Assembly (NCBI GenBank): GCA_027484575.1
Contig: JAIXSQ010000006.1
Span: 1-52,769, forward strand
Reading direction: 5' to 3'
Origin: Comamonadaceae bacterium
GTDB taxonomy: Bacteria; Pseudomonadota; Gammaproteobacteria; Burkholderiales; Burkholderiaceae_C
Length of the DNA: 52,769 nt
The notes below the pieces were generated by a model, which saw only the letters and a program-made list of their open reading frames with translations, made no database searches and was not told where the DNA came from. The position numbers and the translations under genes are program-made. Of the stretch, positions 9,229 to 17,414 are shown one piece after another. Within the stretch, counting starts at the first letter, position 1. The number at the start of each line of letters is the position of its first letter.

Positions 9229-10068
9229 TCACCCGACCTTGCGGTAGACGGTCTTGCCCGTCAGGGTGAACAGGTCGCGGTGCTCGGAGAAGTTCTCCGA
9301 GTGGCCCACGAACAGCAGCCCGCCCGGCTTGACGGCCGCGTGCAGCTTCTGCAGCACCAGCCGCTGGGTCGGGCGGTCGAAATAGATCATCACGTTGCGG
9401 CAGAACACCGCGTCGTAGTCCTTGCCGGCCCAGGTGCCCGTGATCAGGTTGAACGGCCGCAGGGAGATCATCTTCTGCAGCTCGGGCTTGACCCGCGCCT
9501 TGCCGGCGTTGTTGCCGGCGCCGCGCAGGAAGAAGCGGCGCAGTCGCGCCTCGCCCAGCGGGTTGCAGTTCTCCATCGTGTAGATGCCGTCGCGGGCATG
9601 CTGCAGCACCCGGGTGTCGATGTCGCTGGCGTCGATGGCCAGCTTGCAGGCGGGCCCCAGCGTCTCGAGCCCGGTCATCGCGATGCTGTACGGCTCCTCG
9701 CCGGTGGAGGCGGCGCAGGACCAGATCCGCCAGGCGTGCTGCGGGCCCGCGGCGCGCATCTCGGCGGCCAGCGTCTCGAAGTGGTGCGACTCGCGGAAGA
9801 ACGAGGTCAGGTTGGTGGTCAGGCAGTTGATGAACTCCTGCCACTCCTCGCCGCCCGAGCGCTCCAGCGCGTCCAGGTAGCTGCGGAAGCTGTCGTGGCG
9901 GGTCTCGCGCAACCGCCGCGACAGCCGCCCGTAGACCATGTTCTGCTTGCCGGGATGCAGGTCGATGCCCGCCTTGGCCCGGATCAGCGTGCGCACGCGC
10001 TCGAAGTCGCGGGTGTCGAACGGGACTTCGCGCTCGACGGGGGAGGGCGGCGGCAGGACGGCGGACAT
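9229..10068 (-). CDS. cheR: Chemotaxis protein-glutamate O-methyltransferase CheR
   Basis: This 279-residue protein has the N-terminal helical domain of CheR and then a SAM-dependent methyltransferase fold. Diagnostic stretches are NLTSFFRESHHF, the SAM-binding WSCAASTGEEPYS, ASDIDTRVL and VFCRNVMIYFD. It methylates glutamates in MCP signalling helices and provides adaptation with CheB. The neighbouring MCP ends in PTHA, with no NWETF-like CheR-binding tail, so docking would have to be tail-independent. The gene begins 32 bases after that MCP. Confidence 0.97.
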   Translation of the reverse strand: MSAVLPPPSPVEREVPFDTRDFERVRTLIRAKAGIDLHPGKQNMVYGRLSRRLRETRHDSFRSYLDALERSGGEEWQEFINCLTTNLTSFFRESHHFETLAAEMRAAGPQHAWRIWSCAASTGEEPYSIAMTGLETLGPACKLAIDASDIDTRVLQHARDGIYTMENCNPLGEARLRRFFLRGAGNNAGKARVKPELQKMISLRPFNLITGTWAGKDYDAVFCRNVMIYFDRPTQRLVLQKLHAAVKPGGLLFVGHSENFSEHRDLFTLTGKTVYRKVG

Positions 10069-10100
10069 GGGCGGGTGGTGGGACAGGGGGTCGTTGACGC

Positions 10101-11654
10101 TCAGGCGTGGGTGGGCATGCGGAAGCGCGAGACCAGGCGGTTCAGGCCGTCGGCCTGGCCGTGCAGGCTCTGCGCCGCCGCTGCGGCTTCCTCGACCAGC
10201 GCGGCGTTCTGCTGCGTGATCTCGTCCAGCTGCAGCACCGCGGTGTGGATCTGGCTGAGGCCGCCGGCCTGGCCGTCGACCGACTGGCTGATGCCGGCGA
10301 TGGCGGCGTTGACCTGCTGCACCCGATCGAGGATGCGCTGCATGGTCGTGCCGGCATCGGTGGCCAGCTGCGCGCCCTGCTGCACGCGGGACACACTGGC
10401 CTCGATGAGGCCGCGGATCTCGCGCGCGGCGTCGGCGCTGCGGGTGGACAGGCCGCGCACCTCGCCGGCCACGACCGCGAAGCCGCGGCCGTGCTCGCCG
10501 GCGCGGGCCGCCTCGACGGCGGCGTTGAGCGCCAGCAGGTTGGTCTGGAAGGCGATGCCGTCGATCACGCGGGTGATCTCGGCGATGCGGCCGGAGGACG
10601 CCTGGATCTCGTCCATGGTGCGCACCACCTGGCCGACCACCTCGCTGCCCTGGCGGGCCACGCCCGCGGCCTCGTCGGCCAGGCTGCGCGCCTGGCCGGC
10701 CTGGCCGGCCGAGCCGCGCAGGGCCTCCTCCAGCCCGCCGACGGCGGCCGTGGTCTCCTGCAGGTTGCTGGCGGCACGCTCGGTGCGCGCGCTCAGGTCC
10801 TGGTTGCCGGCGGCGATCTGGCTGCTCGCGCTGCCCACGCCCTCGGTGCCCGTGCGGATCTCGCGCACCATCGTGCGCAGCCCGTCCTGCATGGTGGCCA
10901 GGCTGCCCAGCAGCTCGCCCAGCTCGTCGCGGCGCCCCTGCGGGACCGTGACGGCCAGGTCGCCGCCGGCGATCGCACCGGCGACCTGCTGGGCCTGGCG
11001 CACCGGCACCAGGATGCTGCGCGCGATCAGCACGGCGAGCAGGGCGCCCAGCACCAGCGCGATGCCGGCGATGGTGGGCAGCAGCACCTGGGCCTGCTGC
11101 ATGGCCTGGTTGCGCAGCTGCAGCTGCACGGCATGGGCCTTGTCGGCGGCGACCGCCACCTCCTGCAGCGCGGCCAGGTAGGCCTGCGCGGCCGGCAGCA
11201 GCCGGGTGTCGACGTCGGCCTGGGCCGCGGCCTTGGTGTCCGGGTCGGCCAGGCGCTTGAGCAGTTCACCGCGCAGGTCCACGTAGGCCTTGCGGGTGCG
11301 GGCGACCGCCTCCATGCGGGCCTTCTCCTCGGGCGTCTGCATGAACTGCTCGACGCGGGCCTGCAGCCCGTTGATCTGCTCGGTGGTGGCCTTCATCTCG
11401 CCGCCGGCCCAGCGCGCCATCTCCGGCGGGCTGCCGGCCTTGGCCAGCGACAGCGCGCGGGCGACGTTCAGCCGGGTCTGGGCGTTCCAGTCGGCCACGG
11501 CAGACCGCACCTCGACGAAGCGGCTTTCCGCCTGGTCGAGCGCGTGCAGCTGCCGCAGCTGCAGCACGCCACTGGTGGCGGCCACCACCTGCAGCAGCAG
11601 CAGGCAGCCGAAGGCCAGCAGCAGCCTGGTTCGCAGTCGCAACCCGGCCAGCAT
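10101..11654 (-). CDS. Methyl-accepting chemotaxis protein, four-helix-bundle sensor type
   Basis: The 517-residue receptor has a membrane helix near residues 8-28, a periplasmic helical domain of about 150 residues (4HB_MCP type), a second helix near 187-210, a HAMP domain, and a long cytoplasmic coiled coil. The hairpin tip is [20 protein letters not shown]. The length of the cytoplasmic part fits the 36-heptad class of enterobacterial Tsr/Tar. The ATG at 11654 begins one base after the cheW stop and has AGGAG nine bases upstream, so I prefer it to a start 12 codons earlier inside cheW. The ligand cannot be predicted. Confidence 0.93.
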   Translation of the reverse strand: MLAGLRLRTRLLLAFGCLLLLQVVAATSGVLQLRQLHALDQAESRFVEVRSAVADWNAQTRLNVARALSLAKAGSPPEMARWAGGEMKATTEQINGLQARVEQFMQTPEEKARMEAVARTRKAYVDLRGELLKRLADPDTKAAAQADVDTRLLPAAQAYLAALQEVAVAADKAHAVQLQLRNQAMQQAQVLLPTIAGIALVLGALLAVLIARSILVPVRQAQQVAGAIAGGDLAVTVPQGRRDELGELLGSLATMQDGLRTMVREIRTGTEGVGSASSQIAAGNQDLSARTERAASNLQETTAAVGGLEEALRGSAGQAGQARSLADEAAGVARQGSEVVGQVVRTMDEIQASSGRIAEITRVIDGIAFQTNLLALNAAVEAARAGEHGRGFAVVAGEVRGLSTRSADAAREIRGLIEASVSRVQQGAQLATDAGTTMQRILDRVQQVNAAIAGISQSVDGQAGGLSQIHTAVLQLDEITQQNAALVEEAAAAAQSLHGQADGLNRLVSRFRMPTHA

Positions 11655-11655
11655 C

Positions 11656-12192
11656 TCAGAACTCCTGGGGCATGGCGCCGAGGTCGGCACCCAGCAGGGT
11701 GTCCATGTCGACCAGCATCAGCATGCGTTCGGCCACGCTGGCGATGCCGGTGACGAAGTCGGCGCCGTGGCCGGCCGCCATCTCGGGCGGGGGCTTGATC
11801 GCCTCGGCCTGCAGGTCGAGCACGTCGGACACCGAGTCGACCACCACGCCGACCACGCGCTTGTGCACGGCCAGCACGATCACGACGGTGAACGGGTTGT
11901 AGTCGGCGCGCTCGCAGCCCAGCTTCATGCGCAGGTCGATGATCGGCACGATCACGCCGCGCAGGTTCACGACGCCCTTGACGTACGACGGCGCACCCGG
12001 GATGCGGGTGGGCGTCTCGCACGAACGGATCTCCTGCACCTTCTGGATGTCCACGCCGTACTCCTCGGCGCCCAGGCGGTAGGTCAGGTACTCGCCGGCG
12101 TGCGGCGCGGACGCGCCCGCGGCGGCGGCGGCGGCGGCGCCGCGGCTGGCTTCGGAGCGGGCGATGTGGGTGCCCTCGGTGATCATGTCCAT
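11656..12192 (-). CDS. cheW: Chemotaxis coupling protein CheW
   Basis: This 178-residue protein is a single CheW domain (about residues 32-170) with YLTYRLGAEEYGVDIQKVQEI and VKGVVNLRGVIVPIIDLR. The Ala-rich N-terminal 30 residues precede the fold and look unstructured. CheW links CheA to the receptors in the array. It lies between cheA (51 bases upstream) and the MCP gene, which it almost touches. Its sequence is full length and intact. Confidence 0.96.
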   Translation of the reverse strand: MDMITEGTHIARSEASRGAAAAAAAGASAPHAGEYLTYRLGAEEYGVDIQKVQEIRSCETPTRIPGAPSYVKGVVNLRGVIVPIIDLRMKLGCERADYNPFTVVIVLAVHKRVVGVVVDSVSDVLDLQAEAIKPPPEMAAGHGADFVTGIASVAERMLMLVDMDTLLGADLGAMPQEF

Positions 12193-12243
12193 GGAAGGTC
12201 TCCGGTACGGTTGGGGGACGGGAAGGAAGGGGTCGGGATCAGC

Positions 12244-14427
12244 TCAGAACAGGCCGCCGGCAGGCGACTGCGCCAGTTCAGGACTTCGGCTGGCGGGGGG
12301 CGAACTTGAGGTGTCGGGGGCGGGCGCGGCAGCCGGCGCGGGAGCGCCCTCCAGGGCCGGGGCGACCGCGACGGCGGTGGAGGTGGCGGCCGCCGCCGGC
12401 GGGTCCTGCCAGCCGGCGGCATGGCCGCCGACGGCCGCCTGCGCGCCGCGCACCAGCATGGCCACGTCCAGGATCAGGGCCACGCTGCCGTCGCCCATGA
12501 TGGTGGCGCCCGAGACGCCATGCACCTTCTGGTAGTTGGACTCGAGGTTCTTGACCACCACCTGCTGCTGGCCGCCCAGGGCGCCGACCTCCAGCGCGAT
12601 GCGCCGGCTCTCGGACTGCACGAGCACCAGCATCGAGGGCACGTCGGGGCCGGCCGGCGGCGCGGCGTGCATGACCTCGGCCAGCGAGACCACCGGCAGC
12701 CAGTCGTCGCGCACCTTGACCACCCGCTGGCCGCCGGCCAGCGTGCGCACGGTGCCCACGGGCGCCTGGAAGGACTCGATCACGCTGGCCAGCGGCAGCA
12801 GGTAGGTCTCGCCGCCCAGCATCACGGACATGCCGTCCATGATCGCCAGCGTCAGCGGCAGCCGCACGCGCACGGTGGTGCCGCGGCCCAGCGCCGAGTC
12901 CAGCTCGACGCTGCCGCCCAGGCCCAGGATGTTCTTGCGCACCACGTCCATGCCCACGCCGCGGCCGGAGATGTCGGTCACGGCCTCGGCGGTGGAAAAG
13001 CCCGGCGCGAAGATCAGCTGGTAGACCTCGCCGTCGGTCATCTGGTCGGGCAGCTGCATGCCGTTCTTGCGCGCCTTGGCCAGCAGCCGGTCGCGGTCCA
13101 GGCCGCGGCCGTCGTCGATCACCTCGATCACGATGCAGCCGCCTTCGTGGCGGGCCGACAGCGTCAGCGTGCCGTGGTCCGGCTTGCCCAGCTCGCGGCG
13201 CTCGGCCGGCAGCTCGATGCCGTGGTCGACGGCGTTGCGCACCAGGTGGGTGAGCGGGTCGGTGATCTTCTCGATCAGGCCCTTGTCCAGCTCGGTGGAC
13301 TCGCCCACCGTGCGCAGCTCCAGCTGCTTGCCCAGGCGCGCGGCCAGGTCGCGCAGCATGCGCGGGAAGCGGTTGAAGACCTCGCCCATCGGGATCATGC
13401 GGATCGACATGACCGATTCCTGCAGGTCGCGGGTGGTGCGCTCCAGGTCCGACAGGCCGCCCAGCAGCTGCTGGCGGGCCTCGTTGTCCAGGTGCGTGGC
13501 CTTCTGCGCCAGCATGGCCTGGGTGATCACCAGCTCGCCCATCAGGTTGATCAGCTGGTCGACCTTGTCCAGCGACACGCGCAGCGTCTCGGTGGGCACG
13601 ACGGCGCGCTTGGGAGGCGCGGCGCCGGGCGCGGGGGCCGGGGCGGCCACCGCGGTGGCGGCGGGGGCGGCCGGCGCCACCGGTGCGGCCGGCGCGGCGG
13701 CGGCGGCCGTGGCCTCGGCCGTCCACGGCGCGATGCGGATCAGGTCGCGTGCCAGGTGGAAGCTGCACAGGTCCAGCAGGTCGCCGTCGCTGGCGGTGGT
13801 CTGCAGGCGGAAGCGCTGCACGCCCTCCGCCTGCCCGGGCAGGGGCGGCACCTTGACCAGCTGGCCACCGCCGGTGACCTCGCCGAACAGCTCGACCAGG
13901 TCGTCGGCGATCGACGCCGGGCTCAGCGGGCCGGCCAGCAGCTGCAGGTCGCGCAGGCCCGGCACCGCGGCGGGTGCGGCCGGCGCATGGGCCGCGGCCG
14001 GGGCGGCGGCCACCGGCGCGGTGCCGCTGCCCTGCACGTGGGCCTGCAGCGCGGCCAGCAGCGCGCTGGTGTCGGGGGCGGCGCCGCCGCTGCCCTGGTG
14101 GCAGGCCAGCAGCGCACGCAGCATGTCGCCGGCCTGCAGCAGCGTGTCGACCATGCCGGTGGTGACCGCCTTCTCGTGGCGGCGCAGCTGGTCCAGCAGC
14201 GTCTCCATCACGTGCGTCAGCCCGGCCACGTCCGCGAAGCCGAAGGTGGCCGCACCGCCCTTGACCGAGTGGGCGCAGCGGAAGATCGCGTGCAGCGTCT
14301 CCTCGGCCGGATCGCCCACGTCGATGCCGAGCAGCAGCTGCTCGAAGTTGTCGAGGTTGTCGCCGGCCTCCTCGAAGAAGACCTGGTAGAACTGGGAGAG
14401 ATCGAAATCGGCTGCGGGGGCGTTCAT
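12244..14427 (-). CDS. cheA: Chemotaxis histidine kinase CheA
   Basis: The 727-residue kinase has an HPt domain with His53 in FRCAHSVKGGAATFG, a CheY-binding-like region, an Ala/Pro-rich linker, a dimerisation domain, and a HATPase with HLVRNAVDHGIE, DDGRGLD, FAPGFSTAEA and GRGVGMDVV. The regulatory CheW-like domain ends near residue 670. About 55 Ala/Pro/Ser-rich residues follow, ending in PAGGLF, which ordinary CheA proteins lack. It phosphorylates CheY and CheB. The ATG is two bases after the cheY stop. Confidence 0.96.
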   Translation of the reverse strand: MNAPAADFDLSQFYQVFFEEAGDNLDNFEQLLLGIDVGDPAEETLHAIFRCAHSVKGGAATFGFADVAGLTHVMETLLDQLRRHEKAVTTGMVDTLLQAGDMLRALLACHQGSGGAAPDTSALLAALQAHVQGSGTAPVAAAPAAAHAPAAPAAVPGLRDLQLLAGPLSPASIADDLVELFGEVTGGGQLVKVPPLPGQAEGVQRFRLQTTASDGDLLDLCSFHLARDLIRIAPWTAEATAAAAAPAAPVAPAAPAATAVAAPAPAPGAAPPKRAVVPTETLRVSLDKVDQLINLMGELVITQAMLAQKATHLDNEARQQLLGGLSDLERTTRDLQESVMSIRMIPMGEVFNRFPRMLRDLAARLGKQLELRTVGESTELDKGLIEKITDPLTHLVRNAVDHGIELPAERRELGKPDHGTLTLSARHEGGCIVIEVIDDGRGLDRDRLLAKARKNGMQLPDQMTDGEVYQLIFAPGFSTAEAVTDISGRGVGMDVVRKNILGLGGSVELDSALGRGTTVRVRLPLTLAIMDGMSVMLGGETYLLPLASVIESFQAPVGTVRTLAGGQRVVKVRDDWLPVVSLAEVMHAAPPAGPDVPSMLVLVQSESRRIALEVGALGGQQQVVVKNLESNYQKVHGVSGATIMGDGSVALILDVAMLVRGAQAAVGGHAAGWQDPPAAAATSTAVAVAPALEGAPAPAAAPAPDTSSSPPASRSPELAQSPAGGLF

Positions 14428-14429
14428 GG

Positions 14430-14807
14430 TCAGTTCCGGGCGGGTTGGGGGGCGACCTTGCCGAGCACCTCGAGCAGGCGCGCCGGGTCGAAGGGCTTGA
14501 GCAGCCAGCCGGTGGCGCCGGCGGCGCGGGCGGCCTGCTTGACGCGGTCGTCGGTCTCCGTGGTCAGGATCAGCACCGGCAGGCCGCGCCAGCGGTCGTC
14601 GGCGCGCAGCGCCTTGATCAGCGACAGGCCGTCCATGCGGGGCATGTTCTGGTCGGTGATGACGGCATCGACCGCCTGGGTGGACAGGCGGTCCAGGGCA
14701 TCGGCGCCATCGACCGCCTCGGCGACGGCGTAGCCGCCCTGGCGCAGCGCGTGGGCCAGCATCTGGCGCATCGAGGCGGAGTCATCGACCGCAAGGACGG
14801 TGGGCAT
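14430..14807 (-). CDS. cheY: Chemotaxis response regulator CheY
   Basis: A 125-residue single receiver domain with the acidic pocket VDDS at residues 8-10, phospho-acceptor Asp52 in VITDQNMPRMDG, Thr82 and Lys104 in WLLKPFD. As the first gene of the cheYAW-mcp-cheRDB run it is the likely switch-binding CheY. Its NMPRMDGL loop and length match betaproteobacterial CheY encoded beside cheA. The ATG at 14807 has GGAGAGAG just upstream; a longer frame exists but would add an unrelated N-terminus. It is divergent from the gene at 14974. Confidence 0.9.
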   Translation of the reverse strand: MPTVLAVDDSASMRQMLAHALRQGGYAVAEAVDGADALDRLSTQAVDAVITDQNMPRMDGLSLIKALRADDRWRGLPVLILTTETDDRVKQAARAAGATGWLLKPFDPARLLEVLGKVAPQPARN

Positions 14808-14973
14808 GGGTTCTCTCTCCTGGGCACGGTGGCGGAGGGGACGGTCCGCCGCTTGACGGGGCATTGTTCCGGCCGGGCCCGGTCCCGATGGCCGGACTAA
14901 AGGGGGCTTCCCCCGCCTTTTCCCGGCGCCGGCGGCCCCGCCCCCCCGGCACAGTCGCCGCTTCGATGGAGGA

Positions 14974-16047
14974 ATGCGGCCCGTGCGCTTGCTGGTGATC
15001 GAGGACTCGTTGCTGGACTACCAGATGCTGCTGGCCACCCTGGCGCTGCAGGGGGTGGCGACGCAGGCCGAGCGCGTGGAGACCGCCGCCGCCCTGCGCG
15101 AGGCGCTCGGGCGCGGGCCCTGGGACCTGGTGATCTCCGACCACCACCTGCCGGGCTTCTCCAGCAGCGAGGCCTTCGAGACCGTGCGCGCGCTGTCGGT
15201 GCCGCCGCCGTTCATCATCGTCTCGGGCGTGCTGGGCGAGGAGGCCGCGGTCGAGGCGATGCGGCGGGGCGTCGACGACTACCTGGTCAAGGGCCGGCTC
15301 GCCCGGCTGGCCACCGCGGTGCGCAACGCCGTCGCCGCGTCGCAGGCGCGGCGCGAGAAGGCCGAGGCCGAGGAGCGGCTGCGCCTGTCGCAGGCCCAGC
15401 TGGCCAACCTGTCGGCCCGGCTGCAGAGCGTGCTGGACGAGGAGCGGGCGGCGATCGCGCGCGAGATCCACGACGAGGTGGGCGGCACCCTGACCGCGGT
15501 GCGCTTCGACCTGGACGGCCTGCACCGCCACCTGGCGCCGGCGCCGCTGGAGCGGCTGCAGCGCGCGCAGGCGGCGCTGGCCCAGGCGGCCGAGACCGCC
15601 CAGCGCCTGATGCACGACCTGCGCCCGCCCACCCTGGACGCCGGCCTGGGCGCGGCCATCGGCACGCTGGTGCGCCAGTTCCGCGAGCGCCATGCGGTCG
15701 CGGTGGCCTTCCATGCCAGCGGCGAGGAGGGCGTGCTGCCCGAGCCGACCGCGATGGCGCTGTACCGCACCTGCCAGGAGGCCCTGACCAACATCGCCAA
15801 GCATGCCGGCGCCCGCAGCGTGGCGGTGGACCTGCACTGGGGCGCGGCGACGGTGTCGCTGGAGGTCAGCGACGACGGCCGCGGGCTGGATGCGGCGGCG
15901 TTGCACAAGCCCGGCTCGCTGGGCCTGCGCGGCCTGGCCGAGCGCGCCCGCGCGGCCGGCGGCGCGCTGGACATCGCCAGCAGCGGCGGCCGCACCACCC
16001 TGATGCTGTGGGTGCCGCGCAGCGCGGCGCAGGAGCCGCCGGCATGA
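14974..16047 (+). CDS. Receiver-first sensor kinase (REC-HisKA_3-HATPase)
   Basis: The 357-residue protein starts with a receiver (Asp56 in LVISDHHLPG, Lys107 in YLVKGRL). A coiled-coil linker follows, then a NarX-type dimerisation domain with His166 in IAREIHDEVGGTLTA, and a HATPase with EALTNIAKHAGA and SDDGRGLD. There is no membrane or PAS sensor, so its input is probably phosphorylation of its own receiver by another kinase. The ATG at 14974 follows GGAGGA. The stop overlaps the ATG of the LuxR-type regulator (ATGA), which is almost certainly its output partner. Confidence 0.9.
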   Translation: MRPVRLLVIEDSLLDYQMLLATLALQGVATQAERVETAAALREALGRGPWDLVISDHHLPGFSSSEAFETVRALSVPPPFIIVSGVLGEEAAVEAMRRGVDDYLVKGRLARLATAVRNAVAASQARREKAEAEERLRLSQAQLANLSARLQSVLDEERAAIAREIHDEVGGTLTAVRFDLDGLHRHLAPAPLERLQRAQAALAQAAETAQRLMHDLRPPTLDAGLGAAIGTLVRQFRERHAVAVAFHASGEEGVLPEPTAMALYRTCQEALTNIAKHAGARSVAVDLHWGAATVSLEVSDDGRGLDAAALHKPGSLGLRGLAERARAAGGALDIASSGGRTTLMLWVPRSAAQEPPA

Positions 16048-16676
16048 CGCGCGTGGTGCTGGTGGACGACCACGCGCTGATCCGGCGCGGCATGCGCGAC
16101 GCCCTGGCCGACGAGGGCCTGCAGGTCGTGGCCGAGGCCGCCTGCTGGGACGAGCTGGAGCCCCTGCTTGCGCGGCCCTTCGACGTGCTGCTGCTGGACA
16201 TCCAGCTGCCCGGACCCTCGGGGCTGGAGATCCTGGGCCGCCTGGCCCAGCGCAGCGCGCCGCCGCGGGCGCTGGTGGTGTCGATGTACCCGGAGGATCC
16301 CTATGCGCAGCGGGCGCTGCAGGCCGGCGCGCGCGGCTACGTGCCCAAGAGCGCCGACACCGGCCAGCTGGTCGAGGCCATCGGCCGCGTGGCGCGCGGC
16401 GAGCGCTGGGTGTCGGCGGCGATCGCGCGGCTGCTGGATGCGCCGGCGGTGCCCGACGACGACGCGCTGCCGCACCAGCGGCTGTCGGCGCGCGAGCAGG
16501 TGCTGATGGTGATGCTGGCGCAGGGCCTGAAGCTGCCCGAGGTCGCCGAACGCCTGCAGCTGCCGCCGCGCACCGTGAGCGTGTACCGGGCCCGGCTGCT
16601 GGAGAAGATGAAGATGTCCGGCAACGCCGAGCTGGCGCACTACGCGGCGCGCCACCACCTGCTGCCGGGCCGCTGA
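16044..16676 (+). CDS. LuxR/NarL-family response regulator
   Basis: This 210-residue regulator has an N-terminal receiver with Asp52 (LLLDIQLPGPSG) and Lys101 (YVPKSAD). The C-terminal LuxR-type helix-turn-helix (about 145-205) includes LSAREQVLMVMLAQGLKLPE and VAERLQLPPRTVSVYRARLL. It starts within the stop of the preceding kinase gene (ATGA), so the two form a two-component pair. It could also receive phosphate from the HPt encoded across the inverted-repeat region. Its targets are unknown. Confidence 0.92.
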   Translation: MTRVVLVDDHALIRRGMRDALADEGLQVVAEAACWDELEPLLARPFDVLLLDIQLPGPSGLEILGRLAQRSAPPRALVVSMYPEDPYAQRALQAGARGYVPKSADTGQLVEAIGRVARGERWVSAAIARLLDAPAVPDDDALPHQRLSAREQVLMVMLAQGLKLPEVAERLQLPPRTVSVYRARLLEKMKMSGNAELAHYAARHHLLPGR

Positions 16677-16713
16677 GCGGCCTGCCTGCGCGGGCGGCGG
16701 GCGAAGGGCGGCC

Positions 16714-17057
16714 GTCGTCCCCGCGCAGGCGGCAACCCACGATCGACCGCCGTGCTTGTGCGTGGATGCCCGCCTGCGCGGGCATGACGGGAGCAGCGCC
16801 GTCGTCCCCGCGCAGGCGGGGACCCACGATGCACCACCGTGCCTGTGCGTGGATGCCCGCCTGCGCGGGCATGACGGGGGAGGGGCGCTGTCGTCCCCGC
16901 GCAGGCGGGGACCCACGGTCGACCGCCGTGCTTGTGCGTGGATGCCCGCCTGCGCGGGCATGACGAGGGGAGGGCTGCCGTCGTCCCCGCACAGGCGGGG
17001 ACCCACGGTGGACCACTGTGCCTGTGCGTGGATGCCCGCCTGCGCGGGCATGACGGG
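16714..17057. repeat. Four tandem copies of an ~78-base inverted-repeat (BIME/dRS3-like) unit
   Basis: Copies begin at 16714, 16801, 16890 and 16980, and end near 16790, 16877, 16965 and 17057. Each starts with a left arm of the form CGTCGTCCCCGCGCAGGCGG, extended by GGACCCACG. About 19 bases follow, then a right arm GTGGATGCCCGCCTGCGCGG extended by GCATGACG, which is close to the reverse complement of the left arm. Each unit could fold into a ~29-pair hairpin, and each arm is itself partly palindromic. The inner spacers of copies 1 and 3 match almost exactly, and copies 2 and 4 are close to each other, suggesting duplication of a two-unit block. The array fills most of the 390-base gap between two converging genes (16677-17066) and could act as a two-way terminator. 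The core resembles the dRS3-like repeats scattered through many beta- and gammaproteobacteria. Confidence 0.88.
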
Positions 17058-17066
17058 GCGGCGGGC

Positions 17067-17414
17067 TCAGCCCGGCGTGGCCAGGGCCTGCAGCGTCAGC
17101 TGCGCCTGGGCCTGCACCTGCGGCCACAGCGCGGCCGCGGCGTGCGCATCGCCGGCCAGCAGCGCATGCTCCAGCGCCCGCGCGGGGGCCGACAGCGCCG
17201 CGTCCTGCATCATCGCGGCGGAGCCGGCCAGCTTGTGGACCAGGGGCGCGGCCGCCGGGTCGCCCGCGGCCAGAAGCGGCCCGAGCTGGGCGAGCTGCGC
17301 CTGCAGCCCGCCCAGGTACATGGCCACCATCTCGCTGCGGGTGGGGGCGGGCAGCATCGCCAGCAGGCGGTGCATGGCCGCGCGGTCGGCACCGGCCGGG
17401 GCGGCTTCAGGCAT
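17067..17414 (-). CDS. HPt (histidine phosphotransfer) domain protein
   Basis: This 115-residue all-helical protein has the HPt motif LVHKLAGSAAMM with the phospho-acceptor His60. Preceding and following helices have the expected Ala/Leu-rich pattern. It overlaps the end of the hybrid kinase gene upstream by eight bases, so it is the natural phosphate acceptor from that kinase's receiver. It could pass phosphate on to the LuxR-type regulator at 16044-16676 or to the receiver-first kinases nearby. The C-terminal LQALATPG ends directly at the repeat array. Confidence 0.87.
   Translation of the reverse strand: MPEAAPAGADRAAMHRLLAMLPAPTRSEMVAMYLGGLQAQLAQLGPLLAAGDPAAAPLVHKLAGSAAMMQDAALSAPARALEHALLAGDAHAAAALWPQVQAQAQLTLQALATPG

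Noticed and set aside
12421..14733. A 770-codon open frame antisense to cheA
   Set aside because: Composition shadow of cheA; rich in Gln/Arg/His with no recognisable motif.
14895..14920. A terminator-like GGGGG-CTT-CCCCC hairpin followed by TTTT
   Set aside because: The stem is only five pairs and no gene on that strand ends upstream of it; it lies in a divergent promoter region.
16700..17060. Tandem repeats suggestive of a CRISPR array
   Set aside because: The units are ~78 bases, internally palindromic and nearly identical throughout, without short unique spacers, and no cas genes are nearby.
16640..17127. Open frames on both strands across the inverted-repeat array, encoding repeated Gly/Arg/Pro peptides
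   Set aside because: They translate the repeat itself in several frames. Such peptides recur wherever these repeats occur and show no start site or domain.
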